From Halieaceae bacterium (lineage in GTDB: Bacteria > Pseudomonadota > Gammaproteobacteria > Pseudomonadales > Halieaceae): a stretch of DNA of 39,603 nucleotides. This document shows, piece after piece, positions 28,692 to 38,532 of this stretch; position 1 is the stretch's first letter, and each line of letters begins with the position of its first letter. Below the pieces are notes generated by a model that worked only from the letters and a program-made list of their open reading frames with translations, was not told where the DNA came from and made no database searches. The stretch lies in the NCBI GenBank assembly GCA_023253715.1, contig JALRFH010000175.1, positions 1 to 39,603 of the forward strand, in the 5' to 3' direction. A program made the translations under genes and the position numbers.

Positions 28692-29747
28692 ATGGAAATG
28701 ACAATGATAAAAATACTCCTGGTAACTTTCTTGGGTTTGCTAAGTCAAACCTTACATGCAGCGGATGTGTGTGGTGAAGCAGCCACACTTCGCACTGTCT
28801 GTGGGTTTACGGCCCCAGAAGATATTGAGCTTGCGGGTGATAGTCAATCGCTTCTTGTTGGCGAGATGATTTTGGGCGGTCGACTTTTGCGACTTGCGGT
28901 GGATGATTTGAATGCCCCGGCCGTCGAGCTTTATCCAGCGCTCGCGGAGGTCGGTCGCCCCAATTGGGGCAGCGCAGATTGTACGCAATACCCCGAGCAA
29001 ATGACCTTTCATGGTATTGACCTGTCGCAGCGCGCCGATGGCGTTTGGCAACTGTTGGTCGTGAATCACGGCTTGCGTGAATCCGTGGAATTTTTCGAAG
29101 TTCGTACCAATCCACAAGCGACGCCTGAGGGTTTAGTGTGGCGAGGGTGCGCACTGGCTCCAGGGAATGAGAGTCTAAACGATGTAGCCGCATTGCCCGA
29201 CGGCGGTTTTTTAAGTTCCACACCCTTTGTCGGAAATGAGCTGTGGTCGATAGCGAAAGCCTTGGTGGGTTTCAACACTGGGCACATTAGGCGCTGGAGC
29301 CAATCCGAAGGATGGAGCAGGGTGCCTAATACCCAAGGTCGCTACCCCAATGGTGTGATTGCTGAGCCGGATGGCAGTCGTTTTCACGTCAACATGTATA
29401 TTGATGGCTTGGTTAAAACCTTTACCTTAGATGGGGAAGAACTCGGCTCAGCTAAGGTCTTGAATGGCGATAATCTGAGTTGGGGTGAAGATGGCAAGAT
29501 TCGAATCGCTTCGCACCGAGCGGGGAAATTGGATATGGTCGAGGCACTCGAGATGCCCCCAGAGACGAATCTGAGAGTGCCTTTTGCTATTGTGGAATAC
29601 GATCCGGCCGCCGGTACGGTGGCTGATGTATTTGTCCATGACGGCAGTGAATTCGGTGCCGCAACGGTGGCTCAGCAAGTCGGTAATGTCGTAGTGATGG
29701 GTTCCTTCAAAGGCGGCAGAATTGCCGTCGCAAAGGTCAATGAATGA
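28692..29747 (+). CDS. Secreted SMP-30/paraoxonase-like beta-propeller (possible lactonase/arylesterase)
   Basis: Signal peptide ILLVTFLGLLSQTLHA; HGIDL...LLVVNHG, SLNDVAALPDGGFLSSTPF, YPNGVIAEPDGSRFHVNMYIDGLV propeller repeats. Confidence 0.65.
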   Translation: MEMTMIKILLVTFLGLLSQTLHAADVCGEAATLRTVCGFTAPEDIELAGDSQSLLVGEMILGGRLLRLAVDDLNAPAVELYPALAEVGRPNWGSADCTQYPEQMTFHGIDLSQRADGVWQLLVVNHGLRESVEFFEVRTNPQATPEGLVWRGCALAPGNESLNDVAALPDGGFLSSTPFVGNELWSIAKALVGFNTGHIRRWSQSEGWSRVPNTQGRYPNGVIAEPDGSRFHVNMYIDGLVKTFTLDGEELGSAKVLNGDNLSWGEDGKIRIASHRAGKLDMVEALEMPPETNLRVPFAIVEYDPAAGTVADVFVHDGSEFGAATVAQQVGNVVVMGSFKGGRIAVAKVNE

Positions 29748-31117
29748 AATTGATCGGAAGTTTGTGGTGGGGGCCTTGCTTAAGCGCCGGCGTCTACGGT
29801 TTGATTTCTGCGAGTGGTGGTCACCAAGATATGGCTTTGGTGGCGGCTTTGGCTTGTCTGTGCGTGGTTTGGTGGATATCGGAAGCGGTACCAATACCCA
29901 TAACATCACTGCTTCCGCTGGCGATACTGCCGTTATTTGATGTGTTGACCCCTGCCCAAGTGGGGCAGGCCTATGGTTCGCCTCTGATACTGTTGTTGTT
30001 GGGCGGATTCTTACTCTCAAAGTCCTTGGAGCACAGCGGGGCTCACCGTCGCATGGCGTTGTGGATGATTCGTGTCGTCGGCACCCACAGTGGCCCGAGA
30101 TTGGTGCTGGGTTTTATGCTGTCGGCCTCCGTCTTGAGTATGTGGATATCGAACACCGCAACAACTTTAATGCTGTTACCCGTGGCTTTGGCGATTATTG
30201 AGGCCGCCCGGCAGCCCGATAAGCTCGCCATACCATTGTTGTTGGGCCTAGCCTATGGTGCGAGTGTCGGTGGTTTGGGTACGCCTATTGGTACGCCGCC
30301 AAATTTGGTGTTTATGCAGGTCTATGAGAATACGGTGGGGCAGAGCGTTTCATTCAGTCGCTGGATGTCCTGGGGTGTGCCTGTGGTTGTGATATTGATT
30401 CCTTTGATGGCTTGGGTTCTGTCGCGACGTTTTACCGAAGCGATCGAGGTCGAATTACCCAGAGTGGGTGATTGGCATGTCGCTGAAAAGCGTGTGCTTT
30501 GGGTGTTTGGGTTAACAGCTTTAGCCTGGATTACACGTGGTGAGCCCTTTGGTGGTTGGAGTCATTGGTTCGGGTTTCCCAATGCCAATGATGCATCGGT
30601 AGCCTTGTTAGCGGTTGTCGTTATGGCAATGATTAGTGACGGCAGAGGCGGCAGGTTGTTGACTTGGGAGCGCGCGGTCACTATTCCGTGGGGGGTGCTG
30701 CTGCTGTTTGCCGGAGGCATATGCTTGGCTCAGGGTTTTGTGAGCTCGGGCTTGAGCGATGCGATTGGTCAGTCACTGGTGCAGCTAACGGTAATGCCGA
30801 CCTATTGGTTGATTTTGTCGATTTGTTTAATCGTGACTTTTACGACGGAAACCACCTCGAATACCGCTAGCACGACGCTGCTGATGCCAATCTTAGCCGC
30901 GACCGCAATATCGGCTGGTATCGCCCCAGAATTGGTGATGGTGCCTGCTGCAATGAGTGCGAGTTGCGCTTTCATGTTGCCCGTGGCAACGGCCCCAAAT
31001 TCGGTCGTATTTGGAAGTGGTCGGTTGAGAGTAAAAGATATGGCGGTCGAAGGGTTTAAAATGAATCTGTTGGCGGCTGGTGTAATCAGCGTGGTGTGTT
31101 TTATCGTGCTGGCGTAA
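29744..31117 (+). CDS. SLC13/DASS family anion transporter
   Basis: ACLCVVWWISEAVPIPITSLLPLAILPLFDV, WISNTATTLMLLPVALAI, ETTSNTASTTLLMPILAA, MLPVATAPNSVVFGSGRL. Confidence 0.9.
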   Translation: MKLIGSLWWGPCLSAGVYGLISASGGHQDMALVAALACLCVVWWISEAVPIPITSLLPLAILPLFDVLTPAQVGQAYGSPLILLLLGGFLLSKSLEHSGAHRRMALWMIRVVGTHSGPRLVLGFMLSASVLSMWISNTATTLMLLPVALAIIEAARQPDKLAIPLLLGLAYGASVGGLGTPIGTPPNLVFMQVYENTVGQSVSFSRWMSWGVPVVVILIPLMAWVLSRRFTEAIEVELPRVGDWHVAEKRVLWVFGLTALAWITRGEPFGGWSHWFGFPNANDASVALLAVVVMAMISDGRGGRLLTWERAVTIPWGVLLLFAGGICLAQGFVSSGLSDAIGQSLVQLTVMPTYWLILSICLIVTFTTETTSNTASTTLLMPILAATAISAGIAPELVMVPAAMSASCAFMLPVATAPNSVVFGSGRLRVKDMAVEGFKMNLLAAGVISVVCFIVLA

Positions 31118-31121
31118 AGAA

Positions 31122-31144
31122 AGAGCGATGCGGAGCATCGCTCT
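31122..31144. terminator. Hairpin between convergent genes; fits the minus-strand best
   Basis: Perfect 10-bp stem AGAGCGATGC-GGA-GCATCGCTCT. Read on minus, the stem is followed by a T-rich tract (TTTCTTTACG); but this is downstream of the peroxiredoxin stop (31153) on the minus strand, and immediately downstream of the transporter stop on plus. Confidence 0.75.
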
Positions 31145-31152
31145 ATTGATAC

Positions 31153-31632
31153 TTACAGAGACTGCATGATGGTCTCGGCAGAGCTGACATCGACACCCGG
31201 TCCAGGCTCTACATTCAGTTGCGTAACTTTACCGTCTTCTACGATCATAGCGAAGCGCTGACTTCTCTTGCCCAAGCCAAAACCTGAACCGTCCAGTTCA
31301 AGGCCCAAGGCGCTGGTGAGTTCGCCGTTGCCATCAGCCAACATCAAAATTTCTTCGGCATTTTGTGCTTGGCCCCAGGCGCCCATCACAAATGCGTCAT
31401 TCACTGCCATGCAGACGATGGTGTCTACACCAGCCGCTTTGATTTTATCGGCATTAACCACGTAGCCGGGTAGGTGGGTCATGCTACAGCCAGGGGTGAA
31501 CGCGCCGGGTACCGCAAATAAAACGACTTTTTTGCCGTCGAAAATTTCACCCGTGGTGATGTTGATTGGGCCTTCAGCGCCCATTGTCTTCAACGTGCAG
31601 GCAGGAATCGAATCCCCAACTTGAATTGTCAT
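31153..31632 (-). CDS. Peroxiredoxin (Prx5-type redoxin)
   Basis: VVLFAVPGAFTPGCSMTHLPGYV, MAVNDAFVMGAWG, RSQRFAMIVEDGKVTQLNVE. Confidence 0.93.
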   Translation of the reverse strand: MTIQVGDSIPACTLKTMGAEGPINITTGEIFDGKKVVLFAVPGAFTPGCSMTHLPGYVVNADKIKAAGVDTIVCMAVNDAFVMGAWGQAQNAEEILMLADGNGELTSALGLELDGSGFGLGKRSQRFAMIVEDGKVTQLNVEPGPGVDVSSAETIMQSL

Positions 31633-31835
31633 ATCGTGCTCCTAGTGTGTGACTGATACGTGAACAGTGATTGTAAATGATTTTCGTTCTCTGTTGCTGC
31701 TTTGGGTCGGATTTTTCGTCGTTTTTTTCAACCTTACGCGTCTTAATGAGAGCTAGATCACAACTCGGGTTTACCTCTACCGCGCAAGTTACTAGACTTC
31801 ACAAATTGTCTTATAAAAAATAGGGTAATTGCATC

Positions 31836-33668
31836 TTGCTAATTTTGCGTATCGCAATATCACGGTTATGTTTCGCGGTGTTCACATTGCTGTGCGTATT
31901 CGTTGCGCCTGTTCCAAACGGTTACGCTCAGTCTAATGAGCTTCGTCTTAGTGTTTCGCAGCTGAGCGAGCCGATTGTCATTGACCGAGACTGGTCTCGG
32001 CGAGTTGGTGATTCGGCGCATTACGCTGAACCAAATTTCGACGATGCGGGCTGGGAGCGAGTGCCTCTTAACGCCCCTTGGCCGACCGGTGGGTACCCCG
32101 AATCCAATCAGATTGCGTGGTATAGACTGGCGGTGGACTTTGGTCGCCAAGCACGTGTTAATCCCCAATTTATGGGTAATTTAGGGCTAAAAATAGGTCG
32201 TGTTTATAGCGCTTTTGAACTCTACGCTGGCGGGCAGTTAGTGGGTGTTCGCGGCGGTATGCCCCCGAACGCGTCACCTGATTGGGATCGTGATATCGTG
32301 GTGCGTGTGCCACCCGAATCGATCAGCAAAGAGGGGAGGCTGGTCTTGGCTTTGCGGGTTTGGGGTGGACCCAAGGCGGTGACCTCACGCTGGGGCGGAG
32401 GGGTCTATGGCGATACCTTGTGGTTAGGTGATTACTTTACTCTGACATCGGCCGATTTTCGCACCGCGCTGGCGCCTTTGTTTTTAGCGTCCCTGTTTTT
32501 ACTTAGTGCTGTGTTTTCTTTTTATATTTACAGTCGCAGTGCGAGTCTGAGGTCATATTTTTGGTTTGCGCTGCTCTCAAGCACACTGGCGGTCTATTGT
32601 TATTCATTGTCGGATTTACGCTTTGTAGTCCCTTTGGATTTCGTGGCTTATGAGAAAATCGAGTACGCCTCGGTGTGTTTTATCGCCCCTTTGTTAGTGC
32701 ACACCGTGTGGTCGATATTGGAGGTGGAGCTGACACCTCTTACACGCGCGTTAACAGCTGCCTGCGCGGTATTGGGTGCCGCCATTGGCGTGATTCCCGG
32801 TCTAGAGATTAACTTCGCCGCGATTGATGTGTTTCGAGTATTCGCTGCAGTCTTGGTTTATCAATATGTCCGAACCGTTTACCGTGTTTGGCGACAAGGT
32901 GATGATCGCGCCGTGGTATTCATTCTTGGCAGTCTGGTTTTCATCACGACGTCGGTGCACGATTTATTCGCGGCGGTGGTGCTAAAGGTGGGGCCAGGGA
33001 ATATGTGGTCGATGTATGGGTTCGTGTCTTTGGTCGTGTGCATGGGGGTTTTGCTCAGTCGTCAGTACGCTGCTGTGTTAGATAATTTAGGCGGTCTAGT
33101 CACAGGGCGCACGCAGGAATTACGCGATGCCAATACGCGCCTCGCGCGTTACGCTCGAGAGGATGTATTGACACAGTTGCTCAACCGTCGAGGTTTTCAG
33201 GAGTCGGCTGAAGCACTGATCGCGCGAGCACAAGCTCAGGGCTCAACCTTGAGTCTGATTCTTTGCGACGTGGACCATTTTAAGCGAATTAACGACCGCT
33301 ACGGTCACACCGTAGGTGATCGCGTGTTACAGCACCTGGCGCAACATTTAACCTTGAACGTCCGCGATGTTGATATCTTGGGGCGTTGGGGTGGGGAAGA
33401 GTTTATTCTAGTGTTACCTGAGTTAAGTTTGTCGGGCGCACAGACTCTGGCGCAACGTTTGTGTGATTCGTTGCCATCGCAGATTTTTCGAGTCGATGAT
33501 ATTCGTTTGGGCTTGACCATGACCTTTGGTGTAGCTCAGTGGCGCGCGAGTGACTCACTCGAGAGTCTTATTGCTCGAGCGGATGTTGCTTTATACGACG
33601 GGAAAACCCGAGGTCGGTGCCAAGTCGTGTCTGAGCGACCCACTGCAGCTAAGGGATCGTTGGGATGA
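31836..33668 (+). CDS. Membrane diguanylate cyclase with N-terminal periplasmic jelly-roll-like domain, multi-TM region and GGDEF domain
   Basis: GGDEF active site RWGGEEFILVLPE; I-site RDVD 5 residues upstream; SLILCDVDHFKRINDRYGHTVGD; TTG start at 31836. Confidence 0.9.
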   Translation: MLILRIAISRLCFAVFTLLCVFVAPVPNGYAQSNELRLSVSQLSEPIVIDRDWSRRVGDSAHYAEPNFDDAGWERVPLNAPWPTGGYPESNQIAWYRLAVDFGRQARVNPQFMGNLGLKIGRVYSAFELYAGGQLVGVRGGMPPNASPDWDRDIVVRVPPESISKEGRLVLALRVWGGPKAVTSRWGGGVYGDTLWLGDYFTLTSADFRTALAPLFLASLFLLSAVFSFYIYSRSASLRSYFWFALLSSTLAVYCYSLSDLRFVVPLDFVAYEKIEYASVCFIAPLLVHTVWSILEVELTPLTRALTAACAVLGAAIGVIPGLEINFAAIDVFRVFAAVLVYQYVRTVYRVWRQGDDRAVVFILGSLVFITTSVHDLFAAVVLKVGPGNMWSMYGFVSLVVCMGVLLSRQYAAVLDNLGGLVTGRTQELRDANTRLARYAREDVLTQLLNRRGFQESAEALIARAQAQGSTLSLILCDVDHFKRINDRYGHTVGDRVLQHLAQHLTLNVRDVDILGRWGGEEFILVLPELSLSGAQTLAQRLCDSLPSQIFRVDDIRLGLTMTFGVAQWRASDSLESLIARADVALYDGKTRGRCQVVSERPTAAKGSLG

Positions 33669-35422
33669 TTCGTCTGGCACTTTTGTTGTGGCTAGTGCTG
33701 ATTGGTCAGGCGCATTCTATGCCCCTGCAGTCGGTGTTAGAGGATGGTCTGAGTGTTAACCAGGGATGGGCGTTTATGCCCCAAGATGATGATCGCTATG
33801 CTGACCTTGATTACGACCACTCAACCTGGCCGCTGAGAAATTTAACCGATAAATGGCCAGAGTCGGGCTATCCCGCCAGTGGTCACATTGTATGGCTGCG
33901 CAAAGAAGTGCAGTTTGACGTGCCCGTGGATTACGCTCGAGCGGCGCGCCTAGGGTTAAGGATTGGGCCTGTCAGGCAGGCGGCAGAGGTGTATGTCGGC
34001 GGTATTAAGTTGGGTGCGATCGGTCAAATTAACGACCAATTAATTCCTGACTTTCGCAAAACAAGGGTTTGGCAAATTCCAGCGGAAGCGCTGACTACGG
34101 ATGGGCGTTTGCTCATTGCAATTAGGGTCTGGGGCAAGAACTTGCGCCTGAGCGATCAGGGCGAGCGCTTTTTTCAGCACTCACAGATTTTGGGTGATTT
34201 TGTCGATCTGAAACGCGAACTGCGAAGTAGCAAGCTGCCCGCACTCTTCATATCTGCGGTGTTATTGTTGTTTTCGGTCTTTGCGTTTTACTTGTATCGT
34301 CGGTCCAAGGCTCTGCGCGATTATTTTTGGTTTGGCGTTGTGACATTGAGTACCAGCGCTTTTACTTTTGTATTTCACGACTGGCGCGAATTAGTGGGTT
34401 GGTCGGTGGGGGTTTCGGAACGCTTGCTGTTCGTCGCATTTACAGCCTTGGTACTGGGTGGGCAGCGCTTGTTGTGGAGTTTGATGCTTGAGCCTTTTCC
34501 CCGGTGGCTTGGGGTTTATCACCTAATTACGCTCGCGGGCGCCCTGGTGTTTGTATTGCAACCTTCATTACCGCTATTGCTTGGCGCAAGGGATGTCTTT
34601 TGGTTGGTTTTTTCGGCAACGGTCCCGGCAGTCGCCATGTTGTTATGGCAAAAACTGCGCGCCGGCTTTGCTGAGGCTCGCGTTGTTACGCTGGCCGTGT
34701 GTGTGTTTTTGTTGCTCGGCTGGCACGACATGGTGCGTGAACTATTCTCTTACCATAGCAGCTGGGCCATTCTGTATCCCTATGGATTTTTAGTGTTAGC
34801 GGCAACCATGGCTGTCTTGATTGCGAACCGGTTCGGGGCTCAGGTTGATATTCTCGAGGCTGCGGTGGCCGTTAAGTTAGCGGAACTTGAAGACATTAAT
34901 GGCAAATTGCGCTCTTTGTCTGAGCGCGATACGTTGACACAGTTGGATAATCGCCGAGGCTTAGAAGATAAAGCAAGATCACTTTTGGCTCGGCCGACCG
35001 ATGTCAACAAACCAGCGGTTATCGCCTTGCTCGACATCGATCATTTCAAAACACTCAACGATCAGCACGGGCACCATATCGGGGATCAGGTATTGGGCGA
35101 GTTCGCAGAGCGGCTGCGCGCATTTTGTCGCTCGCACGACTTAGTGGGGCGCTGGGGTGGAGAGGAATTTATCTTGGTACTGGAAGGGATTGACCGCAAA
35201 GCCTCGCGAGAAAGGATAGACCAGTTGCACGCGTGGATTGCGTCGCGGCCCTTCTATTGTGATGCCGATTCCGAGACTGCGCTTTACGTCAACGTTACTA
35301 CCACCATCGGCGTGACCTACTACCGCGCCGATGACACCTTTGAGTCCGTCTTGAGCCGAGCTGACCGCGCCCTCTATCGGGGTAAAGAGCGGGGCCGAAA
35401 TCAAGTCGTCTATATTGATTAA
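33665..35422 (+). CDS. Membrane diguanylate cyclase, paralogue of the preceding gene
   Basis: Same architecture; RWGGEEFILVLEG, I-site RSHD, ALLDIDHFKTLNDQHGHHIGD; ATGA overlap with upstream gene. Confidence 0.9.
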   Translation: MIRLALLLWLVLIGQAHSMPLQSVLEDGLSVNQGWAFMPQDDDRYADLDYDHSTWPLRNLTDKWPESGYPASGHIVWLRKEVQFDVPVDYARAARLGLRIGPVRQAAEVYVGGIKLGAIGQINDQLIPDFRKTRVWQIPAEALTTDGRLLIAIRVWGKNLRLSDQGERFFQHSQILGDFVDLKRELRSSKLPALFISAVLLLFSVFAFYLYRRSKALRDYFWFGVVTLSTSAFTFVFHDWRELVGWSVGVSERLLFVAFTALVLGGQRLLWSLMLEPFPRWLGVYHLITLAGALVFVLQPSLPLLLGARDVFWLVFSATVPAVAMLLWQKLRAGFAEARVVTLAVCVFLLLGWHDMVRELFSYHSSWAILYPYGFLVLAATMAVLIANRFGAQVDILEAAVAVKLAELEDINGKLRSLSERDTLTQLDNRRGLEDKARSLLARPTDVNKPAVIALLDIDHFKTLNDQHGHHIGDQVLGEFAERLRAFCRSHDLVGRWGGEEFILVLEGIDRKASRERIDQLHAWIASRPFYCDADSETALYVNVTTTIGVTYYRADDTFESVLSRADRALYRGKERGRNQVVYID

Positions 35423-35437
35423 GGCCCGGATACATTC

Positions 35438-35842
35438 TTAATGCAGCCGTTTTTTGTAATCTCGATAGGCAAGGCCTGTCCAACGGCGAAAGGCGCGGTA
35501 AAAGGAGTTGGTCTCAGTGTAGCCTAGCTCCGAGGCTAGGCATTTTCCGGGCAGCCACTTTTTGGTGAGTATTTGTTCGCACCGATACTGTCTGACACGA
35601 TCGCTCAAATGAGAAAAGCTGGTGTTGTCCTCCTTTAAGCGACGGCGCAACGTGCTGGCGCTGATCCCGAGTGATCGCGCGACATAGTTCGCATTGCAAC
35701 AACCCAAATCATTGTTTAACAGTGTTCTGAGCACGGCGTGCGTGGTGTTACTCGAATCGTAATTACGTTTGATGCGGGGTGGGCGGATAATGGGTGCAGT
35801 GCTACGCAGGGTGTCGCGCACACTCAAAGATAAACGCTGCAT
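35438..35842 (-). CDS. Small AraC-family-type DNA-binding protein
   Basis: Two HTH: NYVARSLGISASTLRRRLKED and ASELGYTETNSFYRAFRRWTGLAYRDYKK. ATG at 35842 has strong RBS AAGGAGG. Confidence 0.85.
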   Translation of the reverse strand: MQRLSLSVRDTLRSTAPIIRPPRIKRNYDSSNTTHAVLRTLLNNDLGCCNANYVARSLGISASTLRRRLKEDNTSFSHLSDRVRQYRCEQILTKKWLPGKCLASELGYTETNSFYRAFRRWTGLAYRDYKKRLH

Positions 35843-36012
35843 CGTAACCTCCTTGTTAACGATAATGCGGTGTGTTGTGTCGGCCTCATGCCTGGCTGAC
35901 ATGGTGCCTCAAAAGGCCCAAACTGTGCAAGCTTGTGCGCATAATTGATGACTTTGCTTGGTTGTTATTCGGAATCAGGTACACTGTGGGAGTGCCCATA
36001 AGGAGTAGCAGT

Positions 36013-36597
36013 ATGGACTGGCTTACGATATTAATTCCGCTAACGCTGACGGTCATTGTTATCTGGCTAGTCGCGACGTACAACAACTTGGTTGCGCTCA
36101 AAAATCGCTATAAAAATGCTTTCGCCCAAATCGAAGTGCAGCTCAAGCGGCGGCACGATTTAATCCCGAATCTCGTCGAAACAGCTCGAGCGTACATGGC
36201 GCACGAGAGCTCGACCTTGGAAGCCGTGGTGGCCGCGCGCAATGAAGCCACGGCCGCACTCTCAGCCTTGAAGTCAGGAGGAAGTGTCGCGACTCTGGCG
36301 GATGCTGAGTCGGTGCTACAGTCGGCTCTAGGTAAGCTGACCGTGACAATGGAGGCTTATCCCGACCTTAAGGCATCAGCTAATATGCAACAGCTGACCG
36401 AAGAGCTAACCAGCACGGAAAATCGTGTGGCCTTTGCTCGTCAGGGCTATAACGACAGTGTGCTTTCCTACAATACCTACCGCCAAGCGTTTCCCGCCAT
36501 TTTGGTTGCGGCAAGGTTTGGTCATAGTGCTGATGCAGAGCTTCTGGTGTTTGCCGACTCAGCCGCTATTCAAGAGGCGCCCAAGGTTAGCTTTTAA
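36013..36597 (+). CDS. lemA: LemA family protein
   Basis: YNNLVALKNRYKNAFAQIEVQLKRRHDLIPNLVETARAYMAHE, LTSTENRVAFARQGYNDSVLSYN; ATG 36013 with AGGAG upstream. Confidence 0.93.
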   Translation: MDWLTILIPLTLTVIVIWLVATYNNLVALKNRYKNAFAQIEVQLKRRHDLIPNLVETARAYMAHESSTLEAVVAARNEATAALSALKSGGSVATLADAESVLQSALGKLTVTMEAYPDLKASANMQQLTEELTSTENRVAFARQGYNDSVLSYNTYRQAFPAILVAARFGHSADAELLVFADSAAIQEAPKVSF

Positions 36598-36602
36598 AAT
36601 CC

Positions 36603-38498
36603 ATGGACTTTTTCAAAGGTCAAGATCGGGCACGACGCAATACCAGGCTATTGATTGTGTTGTTTGTTGTCGCGAGCCTTGGTCTTGTGCTCGCTGCCAA
36701 CCTATTTGTGTCGGTCTTTGTATTTATGGGATCTCCCGCAGGAGCGGGTAGCTGGCTTGACTACTTTGTTTCGCGTCAATTTTTGTGGGTCAGCGGTGCG
36801 ATGGTCAGTCTCATTGGCATTGTTATTTTGCTGCGCTGGACGCAGTTGTCTGCTGGCGGCGCGGCGGTGGCGGAAATGATAGGCGGTGTCCGAGTCCCGC
36901 CAAATACCGATGAGCCTAAATTGCGCCAATATCAAAACGTTGTGGCTGAAATTGCACTGGCTGCGAATATGCCGGTGCCCGGTGTGTATCTATTGCCAAA
37001 TGAGAGAGGCATGAATGCCTTTGCTGCAGGTATTGCGCCGCGTGACGCGATTATTTGCGTGACTGAAGGCTTGTTAGATCACCTTCAACGCGACGAGCTT
37101 CAGGCGGTTGTTGGGCATGAGTTCAGTCATATATTAGAGGGTGACATGCGGCTTAATATCCGATTGGCAGCGACTCTAAAGGGTATCACTTTTATTGGTG
37201 ATATCGGTCGTCTGTTGATGTGGTCAGGGCGCCGTTCGCATCGGTCAAAAGAGCGCAGCGCTCTGCCATTTATGGGTCTTGGATTGTGGTTAATCGGTTC
37301 GGTAGGGGTGGTTGTCGCTCGCCTGATACAGGCAGCGATATCGCGTCAAAGAGAGTTTCATGCGGATGCTAACGCCGTGCAATTTACTCGAGACGCGGGT
37401 ACCGTCGCGGATGCTCTAAAAGTGATTGGTGGTTATGTGCCCTCAACGCATGTGCAGTTGCCAGGGGCGGGTGAATTCGCACACGCGTTTTTTGGCACCA
37501 TTAAGCCCTCGTTTTGGGCTTGGGTCTCGACTCATCCACCGCTCGAGGAGCGAATTCGAAGGTTGACCCCAGGGTGGGATGGGAAGTACCTGGAGCGGCC
37601 GATGATCCATTATGGACAACCGGCGACGGGTGTCGATACACCAGAGAAGGCGCGCATAGCGGCAGCCGCCATATTGGCGGGTTCAAGCTTTGCGTTCTTA
37701 TCGGCCGATGGCGTGTCAAACCTTGTGGTTCCTGCGCCAAATAATGGCCAAGAGGATGGTGCAGGGCAAGGTGGGGAGCTGGATTATCGCGCTGTTTTAT
37801 CTGAGCCTCTGGTTGCCTGCGCAGCGATAACAGCTTTGTTTGTGAGTGATAAGGCCGAGGTGCGAACAAGGCAGTTTGAGCTGATTCAGTCCTCCAAGCT
37901 TGACGGTTTGATGTCTGAATTGCTGAAGCTTGAACAGCGTATCAGCGCAACACCATCGAACCAAAGGTTGGCGATGGTCGAGTTGGCCTGTGCTGCGCTC
38001 CGCCAATTATCGTACCCGCAGTACCAAAATTATAAGCTCTTACTGAAAGCACTGATCCGCGCGGATAATGTGATCGATCTCACTGAGTGGGTGCTGTTCC
38101 ATTTGATGCTGCACTACGTCGAACCGGAATTTGTAAGGTCCGCCTCAAAATCGCCAAAGTATCGACACTTGCAGCAGGTCTGCAAACAGATTGTCTGCGT
38201 CTTGTCCTTGCTGGCGCATATGACCCGCGGGGATCCAGAGTTGGTGTTCGTGGCGGCGGTTGAAGATCTGCGCCTGCGAGATGCTCGCCTGCTGCCGCTT
38301 AGGGATTGCTCGGTCGCGGATTTTTCCAAAGCGGTTGACGATTTGGGCTTGCTTTTTCCCTTACTCAAGCCGCGAGTTTTAAAGGCGATGTCGATCGCTG
38401 CCCGTTGCGATGATGATGTTTCGCCTTTGGAGACCGAGCTAATTTACGCCGTGGCGGCGGTCATGGACTGCCCCGTGCCGAGTTTCGACTTGGAATGA
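36603..38498 (+). CDS. HtpX-like M48 membrane metallopeptidase with a long C-terminal alpha-helical extension
   Basis: GMNAFAAG, VVGHEFSHILEGDMRLN zinc motif, REFHADANAVQFTRD, STHPPLEERIRRL; roughly 270 extra C-terminal residues. Confidence 0.88.
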   Translation: MDFFKGQDRARRNTRLLIVLFVVASLGLVLAANLFVSVFVFMGSPAGAGSWLDYFVSRQFLWVSGAMVSLIGIVILLRWTQLSAGGAAVAEMIGGVRVPPNTDEPKLRQYQNVVAEIALAANMPVPGVYLLPNERGMNAFAAGIAPRDAIICVTEGLLDHLQRDELQAVVGHEFSHILEGDMRLNIRLAATLKGITFIGDIGRLLMWSGRRSHRSKERSALPFMGLGLWLIGSVGVVVARLIQAAISRQREFHADANAVQFTRDAGTVADALKVIGGYVPSTHVQLPGAGEFAHAFFGTIKPSFWAWVSTHPPLEERIRRLTPGWDGKYLERPMIHYGQPATGVDTPEKARIAAAAILAGSSFAFLSADGVSNLVVPAPNNGQEDGAGQGGELDYRAVLSEPLVACAAITALFVSDKAEVRTRQFELIQSSKLDGLMSELLKLEQRISATPSNQRLAMVELACAALRQLSYPQYQNYKLLLKALIRADNVIDLTEWVLFHLMLHYVEPEFVRSASKSPKYRHLQQVCKQIVCVLSLLAHMTRGDPELVFVAAVEDLRLRDARLLPLRDCSVADFSKAVDDLGLLFPLLKPRVLKAMSIAARCDDDVSPLETELIYAVAAVMDCPVPSFDLE

Positions 38499-38532
38499 GC
38501 TTGTTTTTGGTTGCCTCGAAAGGCCGGTAAAA

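Noticed and set aside
29448-30020. Minus ORF of 190 aa
   Set aside because: Antisense to the propeller and DASS transporter genes; no recognisable domain.
38514-38528. GCCT-CGAA-AGGC hairpin downstream of tRNA-Thr (minus strand) as a terminator
   Set aside because: Only a 4-bp stem and no following T-run on the minus strand; too weak to call.
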